The translations under genes were made by a program, and so were the position numbers. 64,000 nucleotides of DNA, from NCBI RefSeq assembly GCF_024295805.1, contig NZ_JANCLX010000016.1, forward strand, positions 1 through 64,000, in the 5' to 3' direction. Position 1 is the stretch's first letter; every line of letters begins with the position of its first letter. The stretch comes from Streptomyces cucumeris. GTDB taxonomy: Bacteria; Actinomycetota; Actinomycetes; Streptomycetales; Streptomycetaceae. The notes beneath the pieces were generated by a model. It was not told where the DNA came from. It saw only the letters and a program-made list of their open reading frames with translations, and made no database searches. Positions 35,714-42,653 of this stretch are shown here, in pieces.

Positions 35714-35747
35714 GTGGCGGGCCCGTCGGCCCCGACGGGCCCGCCAC
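35714..35747. terminator. Strong hairpin downstream of cydCD
   Basis: A perfect 16-bp stem GTGGCGGGCCCGTCGG / CCGACGGGCCCGCCAC has only CC between the arms. It is 155 bases after the cydCD stop and directly before the duplicated element. It may be the operon terminator or part of the element. Confidence 0.65.
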
Positions 35748-35753
35748 GGCGGC

Positions 35754-35998
35754 GTGAGCCCGTGCTCCGGGGCTGAAGGCACCCGGCGTCTGGGCAATCG
35801 TCGCGCCGACGTACGGCCTGTGCGTGCAGCTTCGGCCGTGGCCCGGTGGCGGGCCGGGGGTGCGCGCCGCGGGCGATGTGACCCCGTGCCTCGGGGCGGA
35901 TGCCGCCCGGCGCTCTGGACGACCGTCGTGCCTGCATACGGCCTGCGCGCCTGCTGCGGCCGCTGTCCTGTGGCGGGCCCGGGGGCGCGCCGTGGGCG
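35754..35998. repeat. Two imperfect tandem copies of a ~122-bp non-coding element
   Basis: Copy A (35754-35877) and copy B (35878-35998) align over their whole length at roughly 75% identity with few gaps. Shared blocks are GTGA(G/C)CCCGTGC at the start, CACCCGGCG/CGCCCGGCG, TACGGCCTG in the middle and GGTGGCGGGCC...GCGCGCC..GGGCG at the end. A third unit does not continue convincingly. No frame has normal Streptomyces codon use. Confidence 0.65.
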
Positions 35999-36114
35999 GT
36001 GAGGTGTCCCGCCGGCGGGCCGGGGCGCTCGGGGCCGTCCGCCCAGCGGCCCTGCCGTCCGCCCGGCCCTGCCGCCCGGCGGCGGGGTCGGGCGGCATTC
36101 ATTACGCTCGATGC

Positions 36115-37764
36115 ATGGTGGCCGCAGCCCCCACTCCGGATCCCCTGGAGGTCGCCGCGGAGGCGACCCGCGGGCTCCGGGGCCTGTCCACCGAGCTGAC
36201 CGCGCGGCTGCCCCGGCTGCTGGAGGCGATGCGCTCCATCGGCACCGGGCTGGAGCTGCGCACCGTACTGGACCGGATCGCGGAGACCGCCGCCGAGCTG
36301 GCGGCGGCGCGCTGCGCCGTGATCGGGGTGAACGACGCCGCGGGCCAGGGGCTGGCCGGAGTGGTCAGCTACGGCGCCACCGAGGCGGACCGGGAGCGGT
36401 GCGGGGCGCTGTTCGCCGGGCTGCCGCCGGGGGCGCATCCGGCCGGGTTCCTGCTGGACCACCCGCTGCCGCACGCGTTCATCGGGGTGCCGATCCGGGT
36501 CGGGGAGGAGACCTTCGGCCATCTGTGCCTCGCCGAGAAGCGGGGCGGTGGCGAGTTCACCGTCTCCGATCTGCACATGGTCAAGGTGCTGGCGACCGAG
36601 GCCGGGATCGCGATCGGCAACACCCGGTTCCACGAGGCCACCCGGCAGCGCGAGCGGTGGATCGAGGGCTCGGTGGCGGTCACCCACTCCCTGCTCTCCG
36701 GCGACGCCGAGAACGCGTTGGCCGTCGTCGCGGAGAAGGCCCGTCAGCTCGCGCGGTCGGCGGCGGGGGTGGTGCTGCTGCCCGAGGCGTCCGGGGGGCT
36801 GCGGATCGTGGCGGCGGACGCCGATGATCCGTCGGCGCTGCTCGGCACCGTCCTCCCGGCCCGGGCCCCGGCCGTACCGCGGCTGCTGGCCGGGAAGCCG
36901 GTGTTCCTCGACGACCCGTCAGCCCGTCCGCGGCTGATCACCGGGGTGCTCGGCCGGTACGGACCGGCCATGATGCTGCCGCTGAGCGGTGGTGACCGGG
37001 TGCTGGGGGTGCTGGCCACTCCACGCGCGCCCGGCGCGCCTGCGTTCACGGCCGCGGAGCGCACGCTCGCCGTCCAGTTCGCGGCGCAGGCCGCGGTGGC
37101 GCTGGTGCTGGCCGAGGCGCAGCGCGACCGTGAGCGGGTCGCGGTGCTGGAGGAGCGCGACCGGATCGCGCGGGATCTGCACGACCTCGTCATCCAGCGG
37201 CTGTTCGCGACCGGGATGACGCTGGAGAGCGCCCAGCGCCGGTCGGCCGCGCCGGAGGTGCGGGAGCAGATCGAGCGGGCCGTGGAGGAGTTGGGCGCGG
37301 CCATCCAGGAAGTGCGGACGGCGATCTTCACACTGCGTCAGAACCCTTCGCAGCCGCCCGCCGGGCTGCGCGCCCGGGTCCTGCGGGAGGTGGGGGCGGC
37401 CGCGGTGCCGCTGGGGTTCCAGCCGTCGCTGAGTTTCGTGGGAGCGGTCGATACGGGGGTCGGCGAACCGGCCGGGGCGAATCTGATCGCGGCGCTGCGT
37501 GAAGCGCTGTCCAACGTCGTCCGGCACGCCCGCGCGGGGCGTGTCGAGGTGGTCGTGGACGCGACCGCGCGGCTCGCGCGGGGACGGGCCGGGGTGCGGC
37601 TGAAGGTCGCTGACGACGGGGTGGGTACTCCGGCGGGCGGACGGCGCAGCGGCTTGGCCAACTTGGCGCGCCGGGCCGAGTCGTTGGGCGGTGCGAGCCG
37701 GGTGGGGCCGGGGCTCGGTGCGGACGGCGGTGGCACAGCGGTGGTGTGGGAGGTCCCGCTGTAG
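36115..37764 (+). CDS. GAF-domain sensor histidine kinase (DevS/NarL-type, orphan)
   Basis: The 549-residue protein has two GAF domains (about residues 40-195 and 215-350), then a HisKA_3 dimerisation helix with the phospho-His in ERDRIARDLHDLVIQRLFATGM and a HATPase domain: N-box LREALSNVVRHA, G1 VADDGVGTP, and GLANLARRAESLGG. No membrane helix is visible, so it is cytosolic. The layout is that of the DevS/DosS group, which senses O2, NO or redox state with a haem GAF domain; whether this one binds haem cannot be told. No response-regulator gene is adjacent. Its place behind cydCD suggests a link to respiration. The start is ATG 36115 or GTG 36118. Confidence 0.85.
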   Translation: MVAAAPTPDPLEVAAEATRGLRGLSTELTARLPRLLEAMRSIGTGLELRTVLDRIAETAAELAAARCAVIGVNDAAGQGLAGVVSYGATEADRERCGALFAGLPPGAHPAGFLLDHPLPHAFIGVPIRVGEETFGHLCLAEKRGGGEFTVSDLHMVKVLATEAGIAIGNTRFHEATRQRERWIEGSVAVTHSLLSGDAENALAVVAEKARQLARSAAGVVLLPEASGGLRIVAADADDPSALLGTVLPARAPAVPRLLAGKPVFLDDPSARPRLITGVLGRYGPAMMLPLSGGDRVLGVLATPRAPGAPAFTAAERTLAVQFAAQAAVALVLAEAQRDRERVAVLEERDRIARDLHDLVIQRLFATGMTLESAQRRSAAPEVREQIERAVEELGAAIQEVRTAIFTLRQNPSQPPAGLRARVLREVGAAAVPLGFQPSLSFVGAVDTGVGEPAGANLIAALREALSNVVRHARAGRVEVVVDATARLARGRAGVRLKVADDGVGTPAGGRRSGLANLARRAESLGGASRVGPGLGADGGGTAVVWEVPL

Positions 37765-37784
37765 CCGGATCGGCGGTACGACAC

Positions 37785-37801
37785 GGCCGGGTAGCCCGGC
37801 C
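37785..37801 (+). terminator. Short hairpin after the kinase gene
   Basis: A perfect 7-bp stem GGCCGGG / CCCGGCC with loop TAG lies 20 bases after the stop. Confidence 0.5.
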
Positions 37802-37974
37802 AGTGGAAACCCTCACCTGTCAGGCGCAAGCCGCGCTTCTCCGGAGTGCGGTGTCCCCCGGCCGACGGTGGGATGAGGCTCGCGGGCCGTCCGGCCCTCA
37901 CGTATCCCCACCCACTCCGTGACAGCGGGCGGCGCCGAGCGCCGTCGGGCCGGCACGGGGAAGGAAGTCATCAC

Positions 37975-38817
37975 GTGAAGAGTCAGAGCTCAACTCCTCA
38001 GCGTTCCCGGACCTGTCGTCGGGTCCTCTTCGCCACTGCCGCCGCGGTGCTCGCCGCCTCCGGCCTGACCCTGGCGCCCGCCGCGCAGGCCGATGACGGT
38101 GCGCGCGGCGGCGGTCATCCCAAGCCCCCGAGGCCGCCGGGCGATGTCAGTGGTGTTCAGGAGTTCACCGAGGACGGGACGTTCATCGCTCCCCCCGGCG
38201 TCACCTCGGTCCACGTCCAGGCATGGGGCGCGGGCGGCGGTGGCGGCGGGGGCGGCGGCGGTGCCAGCGCCACGCTGACCGGCACCGGCGGCACGGGTGG
38301 CGGCGGCGGGGCCGGTGGCTTCACCTGGTGCGTCCTCAATGTCACGCCCGGACAGGCCTACACCGTGGACCTCGGCGAAGGCGGCACCGCCGGTACCGCC
38401 GGGCCGGGTGGTCCCGTGGGCGGCAACGCCGGTGGGAGCGGTGGCACCGGCGGGAGCGGGTCGGCCACCTCCGTGACCGACGCCGGTGGTGACATCCTGC
38501 TCGCCGCCACGGGCGGCACGGGCGGCACCGGCGGTGGTGGCGGCGGCACCGCTCCGGGCATCCCGGGCACCGGCGGTGACGGTGGCGCGGGCTCGTGCGA
38601 CAGCCTCTCCGCGGTGAACCGCACCGGTGAGGACGGCGAGGACGGCGCTCAGGGCGGTGAGGGCGGCGACTCGGCCGACGGCGCCGTCGAACTGCCCACC
38701 GATGACACCGCCGAGGGCGGCGACGGCAGCGCCGGCGGCCCGGGCGGCGGCACCCCCGGCTCCAACGGTCCCGCCGGGGAAGCGGGCGGCGACGGTTACA
38801 CGGTCATCTACTGGTGA
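37975..38817 (+). CDS. Secreted glycine-rich protein
   Basis: The 280-residue product has a signal peptide (RRVLFATAAAVLAASGLTLAPAAQA, cut before DDGARG). After a Pro-rich link comes EFTEDGTFIAPPGVTSVHVQAWGAGGGGGG, the start of the glycine-rich beta domain found in phage tail and bacterial surface proteins, where Gly-rich loops form a helix bundle on a beta-sandwich. Two Cys (TWCVLNV and GSCDSL) may form a disulfide. The end is GGDGYTVIYW. The rest is Gly-Gly-x repeats. The start is GTG 37975 behind GGAAGGAAG. The role is unknown, probably a surface or matrix protein. Confidence 0.8.
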   Translation: MKSQSSTPQRSRTCRRVLFATAAAVLAASGLTLAPAAQADDGARGGGHPKPPRPPGDVSGVQEFTEDGTFIAPPGVTSVHVQAWGAGGGGGGGGGGASATLTGTGGTGGGGGAGGFTWCVLNVTPGQAYTVDLGEGGTAGTAGPGGPVGGNAGGSGGTGGSGSATSVTDAGGDILLAATGGTGGTGGGGGGTAPGIPGTGGDGGAGSCDSLSAVNRTGEDGEDGAQGGEGGDSADGAVELPTDDTAEGGDGSAGGPGGGTPGSNGPAGEAGGDGYTVIYW

Positions 38818-38843
38818 TCCCGCGCGGATCATCCCGTCCGGCT

Positions 38844-38877
38844 GACCGCCCCCCGGCCCTCGGGCCGGGGGGCGGTC
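38844..38877. terminator. Strong bidirectional hairpin
   Basis: A perfect 16-bp stem GACCGCCCCCCGGCCC / GGGCCGGGGGGCGGTC has loop TC. It lies between the convergent glycine-rich protein and HAD genes. Confidence 0.8.
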
Positions 38878-38894
38878 GTGTGACGGCGGGGGGC

Positions 38895-38936
38895 GGGTGG
38901 TTCCCGAAACGTTCCGGGTGGTTCCCGAAACGTTCC
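38895..38936. repeat. Perfect 21-bp tandem duplication
   Basis: Two identical 21-base units, each starting GGGTGGTTCCC and ending GAAACGTTCC, lie end to end in the convergent gap. Each contains the near-palindrome CCCGAAACGTTCCGGG around AACGTT. The unit ends 12 bases before the HAD stop codon. Confidence 0.75.
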
Positions 38937-38948
38937 CGCAAACAGCTT

Positions 38949-39821
38949 CTAGCCCGCGAGGATCCGCTCGATGACGGCGGCGACGCCGTCATCGGTGTTG
39001 GCGGCGGTGTGATGGGTGGTCGCGGCCAGGACGTCCGGGTGGGCGTTGGCCATCGCGTACGAGGTGCCCGCCCAGCTCAGCATCTCCAGGTCGTTGGGCA
39101 TGTCGCCGAAGGCCACGACCTCCTCGGCGGTGATCCCGCGCTCGGCGCAGCACTGCTCCAGGGTGCTGGCCTTGCTGACACCGGTACCGCTGATCTCCAG
39201 CAGGGCGGTCGGGCTGGAGCGGGTGAAGGAGCCGTGCTCGCCCGCGGCGGAGCGGCCGAGCGTGAGGAAGGCGTCCGGGGCCAGCTCCGGGTGGTGGGCG
39301 AGCAGCTTGATGATCGGCTGGTCGGCGTGGGCGAAGCCGTCGTCGAGCAGCTTCTCGGCGGGGGCGTGGACCGCCCCCGGGTCGAGGTGGAAGGGCGGGT
39401 ACTCGGGCTCGTAGAAGATGCCCTCGGTCCGCTCCACGGCGAATGAGGTGCCCGGGGCCGCCGCCCGCAGCGCCGTGACGGCGGAGAGCGCCGCGGCGGG
39501 GTCCAGCGGGCGGACCTTGATCAGCCTGCCGCCCTGGTGCAGATCGACCACGGCGGCGCCGTTTGCGCAGATCGCCAGGCCGTGGCCGTGCACATGGGCG
39601 CTGACGACATCCATCCAGCGGGCCGGGCGGCCGGTCACGAAGAAGACCTCGATGCCTGCCCGCTCGGCAGCGGCGAGCGCCTCGACGGTGCGGTCGGAGA
39701 CCGTCTTGTCGTTGTGCAGCAGGGTGCCGTCGAGGTCGGTGGCGATCAGCCGGGGCCGGGGTGAGCCGGTGCCGGAACGGTCTGTGGCCGGATTCCCGGG
39801 CCGCTCGGTTGCTGGAGTCAC
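38949..39821 (-). CDS. Cof-type HAD hydrolase
   Basis: The 290-residue protein has motif I LIATDLDGTLLHNDK (Asp nucleophile), motif II FFVTGRPARW and motif III/IV VSKASTLEQCC...VVAFGDMPNDLEMLSWAG. The large C2B cap between motifs II and III marks the Cof/YbiV group, phosphatases of sugar phosphates, pyridoxal phosphate or flavin precursors. The start is taken as GTG 39821, since GGGAGG lies nine bases upstream; an ATG at 39830 is too close to it. A second gene of the same type lies at 51214-52044. Confidence 0.87.
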   Translation of the reverse strand: MTPATERPGNPATDRSGTGSPRPRLIATDLDGTLLHNDKTVSDRTVEALAAAERAGIEVFFVTGRPARWMDVVSAHVHGHGLAICANGAAVVDLHQGGRLIKVRPLDPAAALSAVTALRAAAPGTSFAVERTEGIFYEPEYPPFHLDPGAVHAPAEKLLDDGFAHADQPIIKLLAHHPELAPDAFLTLGRSAAGEHGSFTRSSPTALLEISGTGVSKASTLEQCCAERGITAEEVVAFGDMPNDLEMLSWAGTSYAMANAHPDVLAATTHHTAANTDDGVAAVIERILAG

Positions 39822-39991
39822 GGCAACCATCCTCCCGCATAGGCCGCTCATCGGTGTGCGAAGGGGCTCGGGTGCGTACGTATGCCCGGTGGCGCGGGCC
39901 CCTACGCCCGTCCCTCCCCGGCCCGGCGGCCGAAGGCCCTCCTGGTCGTCGGCGTGCGGAGCTGTCCGCGGGACCGCTTAGGCTCGTCGGT

Positions 39992-40906
39992 ATGCGACTG
40001 AGCACCGTGATCCTTCCCGTCCAGCGCTGGTCCGAGGGCGGCCGGGAGCTGTGGCGGCGCGCCGAGGAGCTGGGCTTCCACGGCGCGTACACCTATGACC
40101 ACCTGTCCTGGCGGGTGCCGTTCCGTGACGGCCCCTGGTTCGGCGCGGTGCCCACGCTGACCGCCGCCGCGGCGGCCACCTCGCGGCTGCGCCTCGGCAC
40201 GCTGGTGACCTCGCCCAACTTCCGGCACCCGGTGACGCTCGCCAAGGAGCTGATCACGCTGGACGACATCTCCGGCGGCCGGATCACGCTCGGGATCGGG
40301 GCGGGCGGCTCCGGCTTCGACGCGACGGCGCTGCGCCGCGCCGATGAGGAGGCGTGGACCCCGCGGGAGCGCGCGGACCGCTTCGGTGAGTTCGTGGAGC
40401 TGCTGGACCGGCTGCTGACCCAGGACGCGGTGACGTACGAGGGGAAGTACTACAGCGCGCTGGAGGCGCAGAACATCCCGGGCTGTGTGCAGCGGCCCCG
40501 GCTGCCGTTCGCGGTGGCCGCGACCGGTCCGCGCGGGCTGCGGCTGGCCGCGCGCCACGGCCAGGCGTGGGTGACCACGGGGGATCCGAAGGTGGCCGCC
40601 ACCGGTACCGCGGCCGATTCGGTGGAGGCCATCGCCCGCCAGGTCGAGGCGCTGGGCAAGGCGTGCGCGGAGGCCGGACGGGACGCGGGCGAGCTCCGGA
40701 AGATCCTGCTCACCGGGTTCACCCCGGACGGCGCCGGTCCGCTGGCCTCGGTGGACGCCTTCGTCGACTTCGCCGGGCAGCACGCGGCGCTCGGCTTCGA
40801 CGAGATCGTGGTGCACTGGCCGATCCCGGACTCGATCTTCGCGGCGGACCAGCGGGTCTTCGAGCGGATCGCCACGGAGGGCGCCGCGCAGCTCGGCACC
40901 GGCTGA
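39992..40906 (+). CDS. LLM-class flavin-dependent oxidoreductase
   Basis: The 304-residue protein has the luciferase-like monooxygenase barrel: MRLSTVILPVQRW, ELGFHGAYTYDHLSW, RLRLGTLVTSPNFRHPVTLAKELITLDDISGGRITLGIGAGGSG and LPFAVAATGPRGLRLAARHG. These features are typical of the F420- or FMN-dependent LLM family, and in actinobacteria F420 is common. The substrate is unknown. The ATG at 39992 is only weakly supported by an upstream ribosome site. A very stable hairpin follows. Confidence 0.88.
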   Translation: MRLSTVILPVQRWSEGGRELWRRAEELGFHGAYTYDHLSWRVPFRDGPWFGAVPTLTAAAAATSRLRLGTLVTSPNFRHPVTLAKELITLDDISGGRITLGIGAGGSGFDATALRRADEEAWTPRERADRFGEFVELLDRLLTQDAVTYEGKYYSALEAQNIPGCVQRPRLPFAVAATGPRGLRLAARHGQAWVTTGDPKVAATGTAADSVEAIARQVEALGKACAEAGRDAGELRKILLTGFTPDGAGPLASVDAFVDFAGQHAALGFDEIVVHWPIPDSIFAADQRVFERIATEGAAQLGTG

Positions 40907-40919
40907 GCCACGGCCTTGC

Positions 40920-40960
40920 ACCGTCCCGGAGCCCCCTCGCCGAGGGGGCTCCGGGACGGT
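40920..40960 (+). terminator. Very stable 19-bp hairpin
   Basis: A perfect 18-bp stem (CCGTCCCGGAGCCCCCTC / GAGGGGGCTCCGGGACGG) plus an outer A-T pair has the loop GCC, 13 bases after the LLM gene stop. Confidence 0.85.
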
Positions 40961-41046
40961 CAGGACCCGCACAGGCGGTGAAGACCGGCATAAGGGGCAG
41001 AATCGGGTATAGAGGCTTTCGCTGCCGCAGTCCCGTGGAGGCATCC

Positions 41047-41958
41047 ATGGCGCGTACCCGATACGCCCCGGACCGGGGGCTGACCGCCCGCATGGTGACC
41101 ACGATGTTCTTCATCGGTCTGCTCTACGTGGTCTTCGTCGGCGTGCTGCTGGCGCTGGTGCGGGGCGCCTGGCCACTGATCCTGATCATCGCGGGCGGAC
41201 TGTTCGTGGCGCAGTTCTGGTTCAGTGACCGGATCGCGGCCTACAGCATGGGCGCGAAGGAGGTCACCGCGGAGCAGGCGCCCGAGCTGCACGGTGCGGT
41301 GGACCGGCTGTGCGCCCTCGCCGATATGCCCAAACCGCGCGTGGCCATCGCCGACACCGATGTGCCCAACGCCTTCGCCACCGGGCGCAACCAGCGCAAC
41401 GCCCTGGTGTGCGCGACGACCGGTCTGCTGCGGCGGCTGGAGCCGGACGAGCTGGAGGGGGTGCTCGCCCATGAGCTGTCGCATGTCGCGCACCGCGATG
41501 TGGCGGTCATGACCATCGCCTCCTTCCTCGGGGTACTGGCCGGGATGATGACCCGGGTCGCGCTGTGGGGCGGGCTGACCCGCGGCGGCAGCCGCGACAA
41601 CAACACCGCGATCGCGGTCCTGCTGATCCCGCTGGTCAGCGCCGTGGTCTACGCGATCAGCTTTCTGCTGACCCGGCTGCTGTCCCGCTACCGCGAGCTG
41701 AGCGCCGACCGGGCCGCCGCGCTGCTGACCGGGCGGCCCTCGGCGCTCGCCGCCGCCCTGACCAAGGTGACCGGGCAGATGGCCAGGATCCCCACCCGCG
41801 ATCTGCGCAAGGCCGAGCCGTACAACGCGTTCTGGTTCGCCCCGGCGCTCTCCGGCCGGAGCATGAGCCGGCTGCTCTCCTCGCATCCGACGCTGGAGCA
41901 GCGGCTGGACCAGCTCGGCCGGATCTCGGCACAGCTCGGCCAGGCGGGAAGGGGCTGA
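41047..41958 (+). CDS. htpX: HtpX-type M48 zinc metalloprotease
   Basis: The 303-residue membrane protein has the zinc motif HELSH (His142, Glu143, His146) and the third ligand Glu in SRYRELSADRAAALLTG. Helices are MVTTMFFIGLLYVVFVGVLLALV, WPLILIIAGGLFVAQFWF and two in the middle (VMTIASFLGVLAGMMTRVAL and AIAVLLIPLVSAVVYAISFLL). HtpX degrades misfolded membrane proteins with FtsH. It is followed after five bases by a PspAB gene, supporting a membrane-stress role. The ATG at 41047 follows CGTGGAGGCATCC. Confidence 0.93.
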   Translation: MARTRYAPDRGLTARMVTTMFFIGLLYVVFVGVLLALVRGAWPLILIIAGGLFVAQFWFSDRIAAYSMGAKEVTAEQAPELHGAVDRLCALADMPKPRVAIADTDVPNAFATGRNQRNALVCATTGLLRRLEPDELEGVLAHELSHVAHRDVAVMTIASFLGVLAGMMTRVALWGGLTRGGSRDNNTAIAVLLIPLVSAVVYAISFLLTRLLSRYRELSADRAAALLTGRPSALAAALTKVTGQMARIPTRDLRKAEPYNAFWFAPALSGRSMSRLLSSHPTLEQRLDQLGRISAQLGQAGRG

Positions 41959-41963
41959 GCGGC

Positions 41964-42557
41964 GTGGGGTTCTGGGACGCCGTGCTCGGCCGCAGCAAGC
42001 CCGTACGCCCCGACCTCGACCGGCTCTTCGGGCTGCCGGGGGCGGCGGTCACCCTGGAGGCAGCAGCGGGGTTCATCCCCACCGGGCTGGGGTCGGTGTG
42101 CTTCGCGAGTGTGGAGGGCGGGGCCTTCGCCCGGCTCCGCCAGGATGTGGAGGAGCTGCTCGACGCGGACACGGGGGCCGGACGGGACGGGGTGCCGGTG
42201 GAGTTCAGCCGGGACGCGTACGGCTACACCTGGCTGCTGGCGCGGCAGCCGCCGGACGATACGGCCGCCCTGGTGAACGATCTGCACGCGGTCAACACCC
42301 TGCTCCAGGACGGGGGGTTCGGCCCCCAGCTGCTGTGCTCGCTGCTGGGGTTCCGGAACGCCTCCGACGGCCGGTCACTGGCGCTGGTCTACCTCTACAA
42401 ACGCGGCACCTTCTATCCCTTCGCGCCGCTGCCGGGCGGTGCCGAGAAGCGTGACAACGGACTCGAACTCCAGGTGCGGGCGATGCTCGGGGACGATCTG
42501 ACGATCGAGGAGGACCTGGGTCGCTGGTTCCCGGTGTGGGGCGCACCGGGCCTGTAA
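41964..42557 (+). CDS. pspAB: PspA-associated protein PspAB
   Basis: The 197-residue protein matches the actinobacterial PspAB family: GFWDAVLGRSKPVRPDLDRLFGLPGA, LARQPPDDTAALVNDLHAVNTLLQDGGFGPQLLCSLLGF and RDNGLELQVRAML. In other species it lies beside htpX or pspA. The molecular role is not established. The GTG at 41964 is five bases behind the htpX stop with AGGGGCTGAGCG upstream, so the two genes are co-translated. No membrane helix is seen. Confidence 0.8.
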   Translation: MGFWDAVLGRSKPVRPDLDRLFGLPGAAVTLEAAAGFIPTGLGSVCFASVEGGAFARLRQDVEELLDADTGAGRDGVPVEFSRDAYGYTWLLARQPPDDTAALVNDLHAVNTLLQDGGFGPQLLCSLLGFRNASDGRSLALVYLYKRGTFYPFAPLPGGAEKRDNGLELQVRAMLGDDLTIEEDLGRWFPVWGAPGL

Positions 42558-42609
42558 GCCCTGTCCTGCCGGTCTTCGCGCGTCCACGAAGATCGACAAG
42601 ACACGGCCT

Positions 42610-42631
42610 GGCGCCGCCCCGGACCGGCGCC
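42610..42631. terminator. Hairpin between convergent genes
   Basis: A 7-bp perfect stem GGCGCCG / CGGCGCC with an eight-base loop lies between the PspAB and EphD-like stops. Confidence 0.45.
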
Positions 42632-42653
42632 GCCCCCGCACCGCTTCACGGCC

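Larger units (their letters stand above)
35560..36114. other. 555-bp non-coding region after cydCD
   Basis: This very GC-rich stretch has no credible gene. It contains a long perfect hairpin (35714-35747), two diverged copies of an element of about 122 bp (35754-35998), and more GC-rich inverted sequence up to about 36090. The kinase promoter probably lies in the short AT-richer patch CATTCATTACGCTCGATGC before its start. Confidence 0.6.

Noticed and set aside
33895..36687. A 930-codon open frame on the minus strand across the cydCD 3' half and the kinase gene
   Set aside because: It is antisense to two clear genes, rich in Arg/Gly/Pro/His with no domain, and is the expected result of high GC in third positions.
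37975..38817. PE-PGRS-type or CRISPR-like repeat array in the glycine-rich region
   Set aside because: The repeats are codon-level GGC/GGT runs within one secreted protein; there are no equal spacers and no PE domain.
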